A model generated the notes under the pieces. That model ran no database searches and was not told the DNA's origin. It worked only from the letters and a program-made list of their open reading frames with translations. Shown one piece after another: positions 1-10,800 of a stretch of 64,000 nt of DNA (position 1 is its first letter; each line of letters opens with the position of its first letter). The stretch is from Ovis canadensis (taxonomy: Eukaryota > Chordata > Mammalia > Artiodactyla > Bovidae). The position numbers and the translations under genes were made by a program. The stretch covers positions 127,937,501 through 128,001,500 of the forward strand of contig NC_091727.1 in the NCBI RefSeq assembly GCF_042477335.2, read 5' to 3'.

Positions 1-169
1 GGAGGAAAGAGATTCAAAATGACTCAGGACAGCTGTGAACCCCAAGGAGATGAGATCTTCGTTTCGTCTTCTGGGAACTAGGAAGCTCTGTAGTCTGTGC
101 CTCTCTTCTACTTCTTTGCCCCATGATGTGGCTCTGTGAGGCTATATTGGTTGTTTATAGTCAGCATCT

Positions 170-283
170 AAAACCTACTCCAGTATTCTTGCCTGGAGAA
201 TCCCAAGGACAGAGGAGCCTGGCAGGCTATAGTCCATGGGGTCACAAGAGTCAGACACAACTTAGCGATGAAACCATTCTGAT
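170..283 (+). mobile_element. Bov-tA SINE, 3' half
   Basis: The sequence from ACTCCAGTATTCTTGCCTGG through CCATGGGGTCACAAGAGTCAG is the diagnostic 3' half of the ruminant Bov-tA SINE (tRNA-like head fused to a BovB-derived tail). The tRNA-derived head is missing, so the copy is 5'-truncated. Confidence 0.85.
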
Positions 284-400
284 TGTTTACTTATCCATCA
301 GTACCCAAGACATAGTGCTGTTAAATATTTTTAATAACAACCCTACCCTCCTCATAGGGTTGTTGTGAGGTTAATTAATAGCACATGCTAGGCATTTGAG

Positions 401-740
401 ACTTGAGAGTCCCTTGGACTGCAAGGAGATCAAACCAGTCAATCCTAAAATAAGTCAACCCTGAATATTCATTGGCAGGATTGATGCTGAAGTTGAAGCT
501 CCAATACTTTGGCCTCCTGATGCAAAGAGCCGACTCATTGAAAAAGACCCTGATGCTGGGAAAGATTGAGGGCAGGAGAAGGGGGCGACAGAGGATGAGA
601 TGGTTGGATGGCATCACTGACTCAATGGACATGAATTTGAGCAAACTCTGGAAGATGGTGAAGGACAGGGAAGCATGGTGTGCTGTAGTCCATGGGGTCT
701 CAAAGAGTCAAACACAACTGAGTGACTGAACAACATCAAC
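401..740 (+). mobile_element. BovB LINE, 3' end fragment
   Basis: This matches the last third of the other BovB copies in the window, from the GAGAGTCCCTTGGACTGC block to the terminal GAGTGACTGAAC. The partial peptide with [17 protein letters not shown] is the BovB C-terminal region. The fragment is flanked by a perfect 10-bp direct repeat AGGCATTTGA at 391-400 and 741-750, which marks a single 5'-truncated insertion. The flanking repeat is seen directly; the family name is from general knowledge. Confidence 0.9.
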
Positions 741-750
741 AGGCATTTGA

Positions 751-1214
751 TAAATGAGATCAGGGGCTCCCTGATCATGCTCCCATATGTGGCCTGGATA
801 TAGGGTAACCCCAGCACAAGCCCATCTCCAAGAAATCTCCAAAGTAGGCACATGAAGCCCCTGGGGTTCATTTGAACCCATAAATATTGATTTTATCAAA
901 GCACAATCCCTCTACCCCCAATACTGCACACAATCCCATGAAGCAACTGAGAAGTCCCAGTGTGATCCAGGAACTGTCTCATTTATTCTCCTCCCTCTTT
1001 TGAATTAAGGGGAATCTTCCTTTTTTTTAAACAAGTCTTTGGACTCTAATTCTTAGGTCCAGACTCAAAATTCTCTCCCAATCAGAATTCTGGCTATCCT
1101 TCATGCCCACCTCTCATCCCATTCCAGATCCTGGCACTCCCTGATTTGGCCCAGTTCACAAAGAAGTGTCTGTGAACCGTCAAAGCCACAGCCAGCTCAC
1201 GGGTGTGACTTGTT
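751..1214. other. Intergenic, no gene seen
   Basis: I see no coding exon or young repeat here. Short open frames show no recognisable protein. Confidence 0.5.
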
Positions 1215-1305
1215 TGCTGAGGTGTCTCTAAGATCCAGCACAGTGCCTTGCACAGTGTAACATGCAACAAGTATTCATTGAAGAAATGAATGAATGAATG
1301 ATTCT
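1215..1305 (+). repeat. L2 LINE 3' end
   Basis: The run CAGCACAGTGCCTTGCACAG followed by a TATTCATTGAA-type stretch and ATGAATGAATGA is the characteristic 3' terminus of the old mammalian LINE L2. It is diverged and short. Confidence 0.6.
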
Positions 1306-2689
1306 CGTTCTGTAGTTGGTGCTTCATGAAGCCTTCTTTCCTCCCCTCCCTTGGAGCCCATTGTAGCTTTGCCAGCCTCCTGGACTCCAACAGTGCTTAC
1401 CATCTGTGCCTGTCCTTTGGCAACTAGCCAAACTCAACTCAGTTCAATTCAACCAACTTCCATGGAGCTGCGCTATTGGCAGGAAACATTCACAGTTTCA
1501 AGGAATGGTGAAAGTGTTTCCTAGCCCATGGCGCCTCAATTGTACTTTTAAAACAACCCTGGCATGGAACAGAACCTTTTCCAAGACATTTTTGAAAGTC
1601 TAAACACATGATTATAAATTCCTTCCCTTTGTCAACACACTTGATTACCAGTCAGGAAATAAGTGAATTCTGGACAATGGATAAACAGATGATTATGTGA
1701 CAGGTATGGGACAGGTGTAGAGGGGATGGAAAGCTGGGGAGGAATGAGATTCAATCCTTGTCTGCTGGATTCACAATTTCATTAAATGTAGGGGGTTGGA
1801 GGGGGTTGGCATCTCAGCCATTCAGGGCTGGGGTTGTAGGGCTGTCCAGCAGCCAGCCCCTTGAGTGAAAAGAAAGCCAGAGTCTCCCCCACACACACCT
1901 GTTGTTTTTTTCGGAGGGTTGGGCCTTTTTAAATTTTATGACTAGTCTCCATTCCTGTTTCCACCCCCTTCTAAACATCTCTCGCTCCCTATGCCAGTCT
2001 TCTGTAAATGTGTAACTTGCTTTCTCTCTGGTAATTATTTCCTTTAAAGGAATTCGAATTAGCCTTGTATGTATTCATGAAAACATTATCTTTAATAGCA
2101 AGAACCTGGAAATTAACCAGAAATCTTACAATAAGAGCTCATTTAAATACATCATAGAAGGTCCATAGTCCAGAATACTGTGCAGATAATAAAATGTTAT
2201 AAAAATTAGTTATTGACATGAGGAAAAATCCCCAGTATCTTGTTAAGTGAAAAAGGCTACAAAATAATGATGTATGTATGGTGTGTGCCTGTATGTGTGT
2301 ATGTTCATGTGCAACATTTGTGCGCTCTTGGGGATTCTTTTTCTTGGTGTTTTTCTGTGTTTTCCAAATTTTGTGCATTGAATACTGTACTCTGAGTTGG
2401 GGCACTTTCAGGCAGGGTGTGTTGTAAGGACTCTGAGGACACAAATAGGGGTATCAAGCAAGACTTCCTTTTGTCAGTGTATTTTGAGGAAGATGAAAGA
2501 CCCAGAGTATTGGAGAGGAACACCAGGAATATGCTATTTTGCAAGTGCAAAGGTGGTGTCTATTGGTGATGAGGACTTCATACCCATCAAAGAAGATTGG
2601 ACTCCATTAAAGAAGCAGTGGGGAACAATTTGGGGTTTCTGAACACAGGGGTGAATGGATGGAAGTGGTGTTGGCGGAGAATTATTTCA
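1306..2689. other. Intergenic, no gene seen
   Basis: AT-rich unique or very old sequence. There is a GT-rich patch at about 2270-2310. No exon, RNA gene or young transposon was recognised. Confidence 0.45.
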
Positions 2690-3230
2690 GTCATAGCAAG
2701 GTGGACTGGGTTGTAGGCAGGGTGATCTGACATAAGACTCTCAGTTTGCATATTTGACCTGAGGTAATGAGAGCTTGGATTAAGCTTGTGGTGAGAAAAC
2801 CAGAAAGGAAGGAGCGGATGGATCTAAAAAATGTTACCAAGAAAGAATCAGAGCTAGAGATTCAGATTTGGCTAAATAAATACCATGTGGTCGGTGAGAC
2901 CATGTAAGGAGACACTTTCCAAGGAAATAGATGTTAAGAGAATGGCTGAGGACTGAGTCTTTGGGAATTTCAACAGCTAATGGGAGGAGGAAAGAACAGG
3001 AGCCAGCAAAAGAGACAGAGAATGATGCATCAGAGAGATAAGAAGAGAAACTTGAGAACGCAATACCACCAGAGCCAAGGGTAGGACAGGAAGAAGTGGG
3101 CGGTTGATGGTATCAAATTCACCCTTGAGGTCAAAGATGCAAACTGAGCAGAGACCCTTAAATTCGGCCCTGAGGGTGTTGGTGAACTTACTTACAGAGA
3201 GTAGTTTTGGCCAAAAGTGCTGGACTCTAG
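2690..3230 (-). repeat. Ancient L2 LINE, reverse-transcriptase remnant
   Basis: Read on the minus strand, 2977-3190 keeps a diverged L2 reverse-transcriptase segment. The pattern KFTNTLRA..., CSVCIFDLKGEFDTINRPLLP corresponds to the L2 block in which a short-chain 'VTNDLHVA' precedes 'SVLILLDLSAAFDTVDHSLL'. The purine-rich + strand upstream of it (2690-2960) fits L2 in antisense. It is a dead copy with several frame changes. Confidence 0.6.
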
Positions 3231-4145
3231 AAGGTTCCAGGAATGGAAAGGAAAGGGAGGGGTGAGAAAATGGAGGCAGCTCATGGATACCGCCCATGTG
3301 ACAAGAGGCGTGTGTTATGACATAGAACAAGGTCAAACTAATTATTCTAGTCCTGATGCTTAACCATTTGAATCTACTGGCTTATAAGGCTGTTGAAAGT
3401 AAAAGTTTCAATGATTGTATACATGCTACAGTGAAGAGGCTTCTTCCTCCCACTCCCCCCCCCCCAAAAAAAAATCCCTAGATATTATGGTCATGTTTTA
3501 ACAGATCAGAGAGGTTTTTTAGCTTAACAGTTCTGTCATTAGGTTGGTAGTGCTTGAGAATTTCCTAGCTGTGTCCTCTAGCACTAGTCATACCAATTCA
3601 CTTGAACAGTTCTTCCCTGAGTCCCTCTGAAGTGAGGACATTGAGGCAAGGTGATTAGGAGGGATGCAGTGGTCAGGGTCACGTGGAATGTCTCTAAGAG
3701 GTATGTAGAGGCTGCCAAGCAAGGTTCTGTTTGAGACCCTGGATATGGTTTGGTACCACCTTGACTCCAACATACAGAAGGCTACAACCTTGCAGTGGCT
3801 GGCCCACTAGTTGAAGGGTGGCTGAAGCAGAGACATCAGAAAAGCATCTCTTTTTAAACCCATGGTCCTTGAAGATCAAATGGCCCCTGGACTGAATGGT
3901 CTTAAACAGGCAGCTTGATTTGCATGGGGTGCATACAGGCATATAGCTTTTTAAAAAATTCCTTTTACTCTTACCTAGCAATCATATACAAGACCTGACC
4001 AACAATACTTCATTTTTTTTCCTGCTTGCTGTTTAGAAATCAATCCTTTGAGCAGTTTCTCTTTGTGAATCCCAGTCTTTTCCCAGTTGGACATACTATG
4101 AACTTATCTCTGTCTTAGTGCCTTGATTCCCCCTAAAAGAAGACT
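3231..4145. other. Intergenic, with a C11-A9 homopolymer pair
   Basis: No gene or young repeat was recognised. Positions 3455-3474 hold a run of 11 C followed directly by 9 A, which is likely to be length-variable. Confidence 0.45.
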
Positions 4146-4348
4146 GTTGTTGTTGTTTAGTTGCTAAGTCACGTCCAACTCTTTGTGACCCCATAGACTG
4201 TAGCCTGCCAGGCTTCTCTGTCCATGGGATTTCCCAGGCAAGAATACTGGAGTGAGTTGCCATTTCCTTCTCTAGGGGAACTTCCAGACTCAGGGATTGA
4301 ACCCACACTGGGAGGCAGATTCTTTACCACTGAGCCACCAGGGAATAC
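4146..4348 (-). mobile_element. Bov-tA SINE, antisense, near full length
   Basis: It starts with GTTGTTGTTTAGTTGCTAAG and runs through CCCAGGCAAGAATACTGGAG to TTTACCACTGAGCCACCAGG, which is a Bov-tA element in reverse orientation. The tRNA-derived box B region lies at the right end. Confidence 0.9.
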
Positions 4349-4839
4349 TCTGTGAGGAAAAAAAAAGACTGCTGCATGACCCAGCAGGGCCAAGACTTGT
4401 TACCAAGCCCCACAGAGGCACAGAGCTGGATATCAGGCTAATTGGGTGTGGAGGTCAGCATATTCTCTAGAATTGGCACTTTTCAGATCCTGAGATGTCT
4501 AGAGTGTAGCCTTTGAAATGTCCCTGCTCCTTTTAATGGAAGAACTTGGTTGCATTTCTGGGAAGATGACTTGCTGCCCAAGGGAAAACAGGGTCACATA
4601 ATCGATGCTACACTCACATGCTAAGATGTGGAGGCCCCTCTAAAAATGTGATAGCAGATCAGAGCAGGGGTACTTCCCAGGAGGCTAGTATATTATCTGA
4701 AGCCTGGGGCATCCTACTCCACTTCAGTCACCTAATTTGTCCTGAGCATCTTCTGAATAAGATGCTCACCTCCTCCGTCCAGGGGAAGCAATGATGGCTG
4801 GGAAGCTAGGCCAGGGTCCTTGGCTACATCAGTAATCAC
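4349..4839. other. KCNE5 upstream flank
   Basis: Unique sequence between a SINE and the CpG island. No exon was seen. It may carry distal promoter elements, but I see no specific motif. Confidence 0.4.
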
Positions 4840-5070
4840 CAGCTCTGAGAGGCGGACCGGGGGTCTCTGCTGCCACGTTCTGTGAGAGCTGATGGAACCC
4901 CCGCACAGGGCCGGCCTTGCAGGGGGTGGGCAGATGCTGTAACTGGGCCAAAACTCAGGGCAGGTGGCCAGAACTTAGAAGGAATTCTCTTCTGCCGCAG
5001 CCTGGGGTCCAGGCTTGGCCCCAGTGAGCCGCCCGGCCAGCCTTGGCCACCCGGGGGCCCCGCGCATTCC

Positions 5071-5092
5071 ACGCCCCCGCCCCCTCCGCCCC
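5071..5092 (+). promoter_or_regulatory. GC-box cluster (Sp1/KLF type)
   Basis: The stretch ACGCCCCCGCCCCCTCCGCC contains overlapping CCGCCCC-type GC boxes. A further GGGGGCGTGG box lies at about 5197-5206. Both lie 190-320 bp upstream of the KCNE5 ATG, where Sp1/KLF sites are expected in a CpG-island promoter. Occupancy is not shown. Confidence 0.5.
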
Positions 5093-5391
5093 TCTCTTGG
5101 CCTCGTCCCCTCCCTCGTCCCCTTCTCCTCCCCCCACCAGCTGTCCCCTGTCCCCCGGGCGGCGAGACAGCCTAGGAAGAGGCGGCCTCGGGCCGAGGGG
5201 GCGTGGTGGGGAAGGGGAGGAGGTGCGGGGCTGAGGGAATAAGGAGGCCCAGGCGGCGGGGCCCCCAGCCACTCCGCCGCCCGCCCGGAGGAGCCGGGTA
5301 CCGCCGCCGCTCGCCCGCCCGCATCCCCTCGGCCTGGCCCGGGGGCAAGGTCAACAGCGATCTGGAGCCGCCGTGTCACTCCCCGACAGCC

Positions 5392-5829
5392 ATGAACTGC
5401 AGCGAGAGTCAGCGGCTGCGGACCCTGCTGAGCCGCCTGCTGCTGGAGCTGCATCACCGGGGCAACGCCAGTGGCTTGGGCGCCGGCCCCGGCCCGAGCA
5501 TGGGCATGGGGGTCGTGCCCGACCCCTTCGTGGGCCGCGAGGTGACCAGCGCCAAGGGCGACGATGCCTATCTCTACATCCTGCTCATCATGGTCTTCTA
5601 CGCCTGCCTGGCCGGCGGCCTCATCTTGGCCTACACCCGCTCCCGTAAGCTCGTCGAGGCCAAGGACGAGCAGTCCCAGGCCTGTGCTCAGCACGAGTGG
5701 CTCCCGGGAGGGGCCCCCGCCACCGCCGACGCCGAGACAGTGGCCGGCTCGCCCGCCGAGGGCCGCCGCCAGCTCGCCCCCTGCGGGCTGCCCGCTCCGG
5801 CCCTGGCCCGGGGCACCGAGGGGGTCTAG
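5392..5829 (+). CDS. KCNE5: KCNE5 (KCNE1L), potassium voltage-gated channel regulatory beta subunit 5
   Basis: Complete intronless reading frame of 145 residues; human KCNE5 is 142. The family are single-pass membrane subunits that modulate Kv channels at the plasma membrane. KCNE5 suppresses KCNQ1 current and is expressed in heart and brain. Seen here: an extracellular N-terminus (1-59) with N-glycosylation sequons at N2 (NCS) and N25 (NAS); one transmembrane helix at about 60-81 (YLYILLIMVFYACLAGGLIL); directly after it the KCNE signature YTRSRKLVEAKDE (81-93); and a cytosolic tail. Y81, D92 and E93, positions where human arrhythmia variants are reported, are unchanged, and P33 (human P33S polymorphism) is proline. 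The extra length lies in the proline/alanine-rich tail, which also differs most from human. The ATG at 5392 has a purine at -3 (CAGCCATGA) and begins the conserved MNCSESQRLRTLL sequence. The frame stays open upstream to at least 5203 but without an ATG. Recognition of the gene is firm. Confidence 0.98.
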   Translation: MNCSESQRLRTLLSRLLLELHHRGNASGLGAGPGPSMGMGVVPDPFVGREVTSAKGDDAYLYILLIMVFYACLAGGLILAYTRSRKLVEAKDEQSQACAQHEWLPGGAPATADAETVAGSPAEGRRQLAPCGLPAPALARGTEGV

Positions 5830-6700
5830 AACCGCCACCCAGCTCGCTGGCTCGCCCGGTCCCTCCTCAGCTCGCTCGTCTCGCAGTGTCCTCTCCTCCG
5901 CTTCCAGGACTTGCCTCACCTGAGGCTCAGAAGACGTTGAGGCCAGGAGACCTTGTCTGGAAGGCCGTGAAAGAAGCATTACCCTCCAGGCCGGCCTCTC
6001 GCTCCTCTCCCACCACCCCAGACCCCCACCCCCACCCCGCACATCCCATCACCCTAAACTGCCTCTGCTCGCGTGTCTTCAGACAGCCCCGACACCAAGC
6101 TCCAGCCCCCTGGGAACTGAATCCACACGTCCAACACTTGGCATTGAACTGAAGCAGTGAAGTCTACCTGAACTCTGGGCCGTCTAACTGGCAGCTGCTC
6201 CAGGGGCTCAGACTCTGCAGAGCCAATGCGCTTGCCACCACTGCCAGGCCGGCCACTGTGGCTCCAGCTTCCTGTTGCCTTAGGGACAGAGACAAAGAAA
6301 ATGAAGAGACCTTAAGATGTCTTTTCCCTCCCTCCTCCTTCAGCAGGGAGCTAAGCAAGACACTAGGACCAGTCTGTGGTGTAGAACGGACTTGATGGGG
6401 ACTGGTAGCAGAGGGGGCTTAGGGGTGGGGAAGACGTCCGAGTCCCAACTGTATGGTTTTCTTGCTTCCACTTGTCATCCCAAAGGTAACTTGTCTACTT
6501 TTGAGCAGCTTTGCCATCTTCTGCTGTGGATAAACATTGCTGGGTGTATTACTCCAGTACTTCCCCATGCCTCTCTTATCTTGATTCAGTTATTAGGGGA
6601 GCTATCTGCTTCCTCCATGGAACAGGAGGCTCAGTTGCCTCCTGTTCTGTAACCTGGGGAATGTCAGAGGCAGGTAATAAAGGTCGTTTAAAAATGGCTT
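5830..6700 (+). other. KCNE5: KCNE5 3' untranslated region
   Basis: About 870 bp between the TAG stop (5827-5829) and the predicted cleavage site. The first 280 bp are GC-rich and still within the CpG island; the remainder is ordinary. No other gene is found in it. A start near 5200 and an end near 6700 give a mature RNA of about 1.5 kb, consistent with the human transcript length. Confidence 0.75.
6676..6681 (+). other. KCNE5: KCNE5 polyadenylation signal AATAAA
   Basis: A canonical AATAAA followed by a GT/T-containing stretch (GGTCGTTTAAAA). It is the first good signal downstream of the stop codon. Cleavage is expected 10-30 bases further on. Confidence 0.7.
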
Positions 6701-7778
6701 AAGACTCTTTTCTCAAAGATCCCAGCATTGAGACTCAGCACTATATACAGAATGAATTATTTTTGCTTTTTGGAAATAATGTTTAGATTTGGGAGTTGGG
6801 TTGTTGTGATATCCAGTTCCAATGCCATAGATGTCACTGTGGGTGAAGAAAAAGCTTATATGTGGCTAAATGGGTTGTGTGGGTTTTTTTTAATGTTTCC
6901 AAGTTATAATGGCTTTATTCTCCTTTTCCCTTAATTCTGAAACACTTTCAAATATCACAGTGCTAAATAAGGATTTTTCACTTGCCTTTTGCAGTTTTTT
7001 GGCATAGACCTTTTTTTTTTTTTGCATAGACTTTAAATGAAAGCAACATCTCATACCCATCTCTATTAGCTATTATCAAAGTTAATTTTTAGAAGCCACA
7101 TTTGTAACTCTCTCAAAGAAGTGGCTTATTTAAAAGAGAAAAAGCCACCAAAGAGTGTAAATCTTAAGTCAGAGAGGAGATGCTTAAACTATCTTAACCA
7201 ATGATGGGTAAAGTTAGAGGTGTATGTTTATTGATTTATTCTCCTCTGAAGGTCATCAGAAACTTGCTTGCTTAGGGCTTAAATGCTTATACCTGATGAT
7301 GACTGTTTGAGCCTCATCAAACAAACATGAAGTCACCTGAGCATTAAGTCAACTTGCTTCAAGACAGCTGGTTTCTCAGTAGTAGCAGGACAAAGATATT
7401 ATGGATTACTTAAATGCACTGAAAATACACAAGCCTCATTCAAGGCATTGGTTTTGACCTTGTAGCCCATATGGTATTTTACTGGAGCTATTAATAAGTT
7501 AGATGAACTTACTTTCATTCCCAGGATACACTCCTTGAAGATACACTGGCCTTGCCCCACTGGCTCCTCTCCAGTCCTAGTTCCAGCCCTAGAAACTTGC
7601 AGGTGGGGGCCAGGGATTGGGCAGTGATCCAAGACAATGAGAGAAGAGATGATGCTGTGAGAGTCATCTCAGGGCCAAGGCAGGAGGGCCTGAATGGGAT
7701 ATGGAGGGAGGACACAGATATCCATCCATGCCAGGGGCATGGCAGGGGAGGGGGAGCAGTGGCAGCCCTCAGCCTTGT
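6701..7778. other. KCNE5 downstream intergenic sequence
   Basis: AT-rich, with a T13 run at 7011-7023. No exon or recognisable repeat. Short open frames look random. Confidence 0.45.
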
Positions 7779-7860
7779 ATTAGTTGGCCAGAAAGTTCCT
7801 TCAGATTTTTCTATAACATCTTATGGAAAAATCAGAATGAACTCTTTGGCCAACCCAGTA
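7779..7860. mobile_element. Palindromic mariner-type MITE, miR-2284/2285-like hairpin
   Basis: TTGGCCAGAAAGTTC at 7784-7798 is almost the reverse complement of GAACTCTTTGGCCAA at 7839-7853. The inner arms (CAGATTTTTCTATAA and TTATGGAAAAATCAG) pair as well, leaving a loop of only a few bases. An almost perfect 70-nt stem-loop is therefore encoded. Ruminant genomes carry many such short palindromic elements, and the large bovine miR-2284/miR-2285 family has the same stem. The 22 bases at 7828-7849 on the 3' arm occupy the position of miR-2285-type mature sequences. Whether this copy is transcribed is unknown. Confidence 0.65.
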
Positions 7861-8039
7861 TTTGGGGTACAAAAACGTCCCTCACTAATCTGGCATAACT
7901 GGGGACATGAGGTTGTTTGATAATGAAGGATCAACACTGCTCTAAGTGTTGAAATTTTATAAACATCTGTACTAGTTTTTCAAAGACATTAAAAATATAA
8001 GGGAGCAGTTAGGATAATGTCCATAAAAAGCATGAATGT

Positions 8040-9404
8040 TTCTGGAGTTGAGCTGCAGAAGTTGCTTGTATATTTTTGAGATTAGTTGTTTGTCAGTTGC
8101 TTCATTTGCTATTATTTTCTCCCATTCAGATGGCTGTCTTTTCACCTTGCTTATATTTTCCTTTGTTGTGCAGAAGCTTTTAATTTTAATTAGATCCCAT
8201 TTGTTTATTTTTGCTTTTATTTCCAGCATTCTGGGAGGTGGATCATAGAGGATCCTGCTGTGATTTATGTCTGAGAGTGTTTTGCCTATGTTCTCCTCTA
8301 GGAGTTTTATAGTTTCTGATCTTACATTTAGATCTTTAACCCATTTTGAGTTTATTTTTGTGTGTGGTGTTAGAAAGTGATCTAGTTTCATTCTTTTACA
8401 AGTGGTTGACCAGTTTTCCCAGCACCACTTGTTAAAGAGATTGTCTTTACTCCATTGTATATTCTTGCCTCCTTTGTCAAAGATAACTAAATAGACATTT
8501 CTCCAAAGAAGACATACGGATGGCTAACAAACACATGAAAAGATGCTCAACATCACTCATTATTAGAGAAATGCAAATCAAAACCACAATGAGGTACCAC
8601 TTCACACCAGTCAGAATGGCTGCGATCCAAAAATCTGCAAGCAATAAATGCTGGAGAGGGTGTGGAGAAAAGGGAACCCTCCTACACTGTTGGTGGGAAT
8701 GCAAACTAGTACAGCCACTATGGAGAACAGTGTGGAGATTCCTTAAAAAATTGCAAATAGAACTACCTTATGACCCAGCAATCCCACTTCTGGGCATACA
8801 CACCGAGGAAACCAGAATTGAAAGAGACACATGTACCCCAATGTTCATCACAGCACTGTTTATAATAGCCAGGACATGGAAACAACCTAGATGTCCATCA
8901 GCAGATGAATGGATAAGAAAGCTGTGGTACATATACACAATGGAGTATTACTCAGCCGTTAAAAAGAATTCATTTGAATCAGTTCTGATGAGATGGATGA
9001 AACTGGAGCCGATTATACAGAGTGAAGTAAGCCAGAAAGAAAAACACCAATACAGTATACTAACACATACATATGGAATTTAGGAAGATGGCAATGACGA
9101 CCCTGTATGCAAGACAGGGAAAGAGACACAGATGTGTATAACGGACTTTTGGACTCAGAGGGAGAGGGAGAGGGTGGGATGATTTGGGAGAATGACATTC
9201 TAACATGTATACTATCATGTGAATTGAATCGCCAGTCTATGTCTGACGCAGGATGCAGCATGCTTGGGGCTGGTGCATGGGGATGACCCAGAAAGATGTT
9301 ATGGGGAGGGAGGTGGGAGGGGGGTTCATGTTTGGGAATGCATGTAAGAATTAAAGATTTTAAAATGTAAAAAATAAAAAACTAAAAATAAAAATTAAAA
9401 AAAA
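8040..9404 (+). mobile_element. L1 LINE, 5'-truncated and 5'-inverted (twin priming)
   Basis: From about 8487 to the A-rich end at 9404 the element is L1 in sense. It includes an ORF2 C-terminal reading frame (8520-9083) with [20 protein letters not shown] and YYSAVKKN, then the 3' UTR and tail. Positions 8040-8486 are the adjacent upstream part of ORF2 but in reverse orientation. The whole is bounded by a perfect 15-bp target-site duplication AAAAAGCATGAATGT (8025-8039 and 9405-9419). This is the classic result of twin priming. It is closely similar to the L1 at 30.4-31.66 kb, so it is young. Confidence 0.93.
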
Positions 9405-9484
9405 AAAAAGCATGAATGTGCCAGCTGTGGGAAACAAACCCCATTGCCAAACTATTCCTGCTTTTAAACACATTTTAACCTTTT

Positions 9485-9850
9485 GTTTTTCAATTTCATT
9501 TTCTTTTAATTTTTTAAAAATTAATTTATTTTTAATTGAAGGATAATTGCTTTACAGTATTGTGTTGGTTTCTGCCAAATAGCAACATGAATCAGCCTTA
9601 GGTATACCTATGTTCCCTCCCTCTTGAACCTCCCTGCCATCTCCCTCCCCATCCCACCCTCCTAGATTGTTACAGAGCCCCTGTTTGAGCTCCCTGAGTC
9701 ATACAGCAAATTCCCATTGACTATCTGTTTTACATATGGTAAAATATGTTTCCATGTTACTCTCTCCATACCTTCCACCCTCTCCTCACCACCCCCAAGT
9801 CCATAAGTCTTCTGTTCTCTGTCTGTGTCTCCATTGCTGCCCTGCAATTA
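9485..9850 (-). mobile_element. L1 LINE 3' UTR fragment
   Basis: Antisense L1 3' UTR with an A/T-rich tail at the left end and the GATAATTGCTTTACAGTATT block. It is flanked by a perfect 15-bp duplication ACATTTTAACCTTTT at 9470-9484 and 9851-9865, so it is an independent, strongly 5'-truncated insertion 66 bp from the previous L1. Confidence 0.9.
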
Positions 9851-9865
9851 ACATTTTAACCTTTT

Positions 9866-10639
9866 CAGGATGGTGAGGGTCCTCATTAAGTTCATGTGAG
9901 ATTAGCCAAAGAGCTTTCCCAGTGAGAAAAATGAGCTGGGTGGGGGAGAGTGATCTGCTTGACTGGCCAGCCACTTTTCCCAAGCACTTTCAGGAGTGCA
10001 ACTGTGTCCCAGATAATGAAGTTTCCCACATGTCTGGACACTCGACTCTCTACCACTTGTGGGGGTGTTAACAGCATAGAAGTGCTCACACTGTGGTCAA
10101 CAAGAGCTAGAAGAAAGAAGGCCTTAAGGGACCTGGCCAACCTGTAGTTCTAATAATGTTTTCCTGAATAGCACTAGCTGACTGTACAAACTGGGAAATG
10201 TTTTCACCTTCTCCTTAATGTGATTCTAATCAATTAGAGTGATTTTTTTTTCAATCTACCCCCCAACAGCAGGCTCTCTCTTCTGTGTGAGTAGGTCCCA
10301 TTTCAGTTCAGGTTCAGATCTTTGCTCTATAATAATAATGAAGAATGCTTCCTTACTTGTAACTTGAGGCTTTCAACCAAGTGGGGCTAGGAGATGTTTT
10401 GAGTTCCAGTGTCTGGAAGTGCTCATTGACAGTGCAAAAATAAACAGAAGCTTTCCTCCCGTTACAGACATAATCCTGTGTTGTCAGTTCACTTTTCTAG
10501 AGAGATATAAACGGGGTCTTTCATTTGTCTGCAGTCACCATCTTCTTTACAATTTGCCATCTCCTTTAGAAACCAAAGATCCGCACACAATTTGTATCAA
10601 TAAGAGGAAAGGGACTGGGCTGCTTTCCAAACAATCTTG
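9866..10639. other. Intergenic, no gene seen
   Basis: Unique-looking sequence. No exon, RNA gene or young repeat was recognised. Confidence 0.45.
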
Positions 10640-10800
10640 CCTGACAGCTAAAGCAAGGACAAGAATCTGGGAGAACTGGGGTCCATCCCCAGATTTGCCA
10701 CTTAACAGGCTTTGTTTCTCAGGGTTAGCTACTTAACCTCTCTGGGTCCGTCTCCCGCAGCTGCAGGGAACTGAGGATCAAGTGAAATAGCATACGGGAA
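10640..10800 (+). repeat. MIR SINE remnant
   Basis: The order GGGAGAACTGGGGTCC, TTTGCCACTTAAC, AGCTACTTAACCTCTCTGGG matches the core of the ancient tRNA-derived SINE MIR in sense orientation. It is highly diverged. Confidence 0.5.

Larger units (their letters stand above)
4840..6110 (+). promoter_or_regulatory. CpG island spanning the KCNE5 promoter and coding region
   Basis: CpG dinucleotides and G+C rise sharply from about 4840 and fall off after about 6110, in contrast to AT-rich flanks. The island covers the presumed promoter, 5' UTR, the whole KCNE5 reading frame and the first part of the 3' UTR. CpG-island promoters usually lack a TATA box and start at several sites. The initiation site is probably between about 5180 and 5300, judging from the length of the human mRNA (about 1.5 kb), which is an inference. 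Confidence 0.85.

Noticed and set aside
5203..5391. Upstream in-frame extension of KCNE5
   Set aside because: The frame is open to at least 5203 but has no ATG. The protein sequence is 5' UTR-like, and the family start MNCSESQ at 5392 has a good Kozak context.
4975..6042. 355-codon open frame on the minus strand across KCNE5
   Set aside because: It lies opposite a strongly conserved gene in a CpG island; the GC-rich codon pattern of KCNE5 removes stops on the other strand. Its protein is low-complexity Gly/Ala/Arg with no domain.
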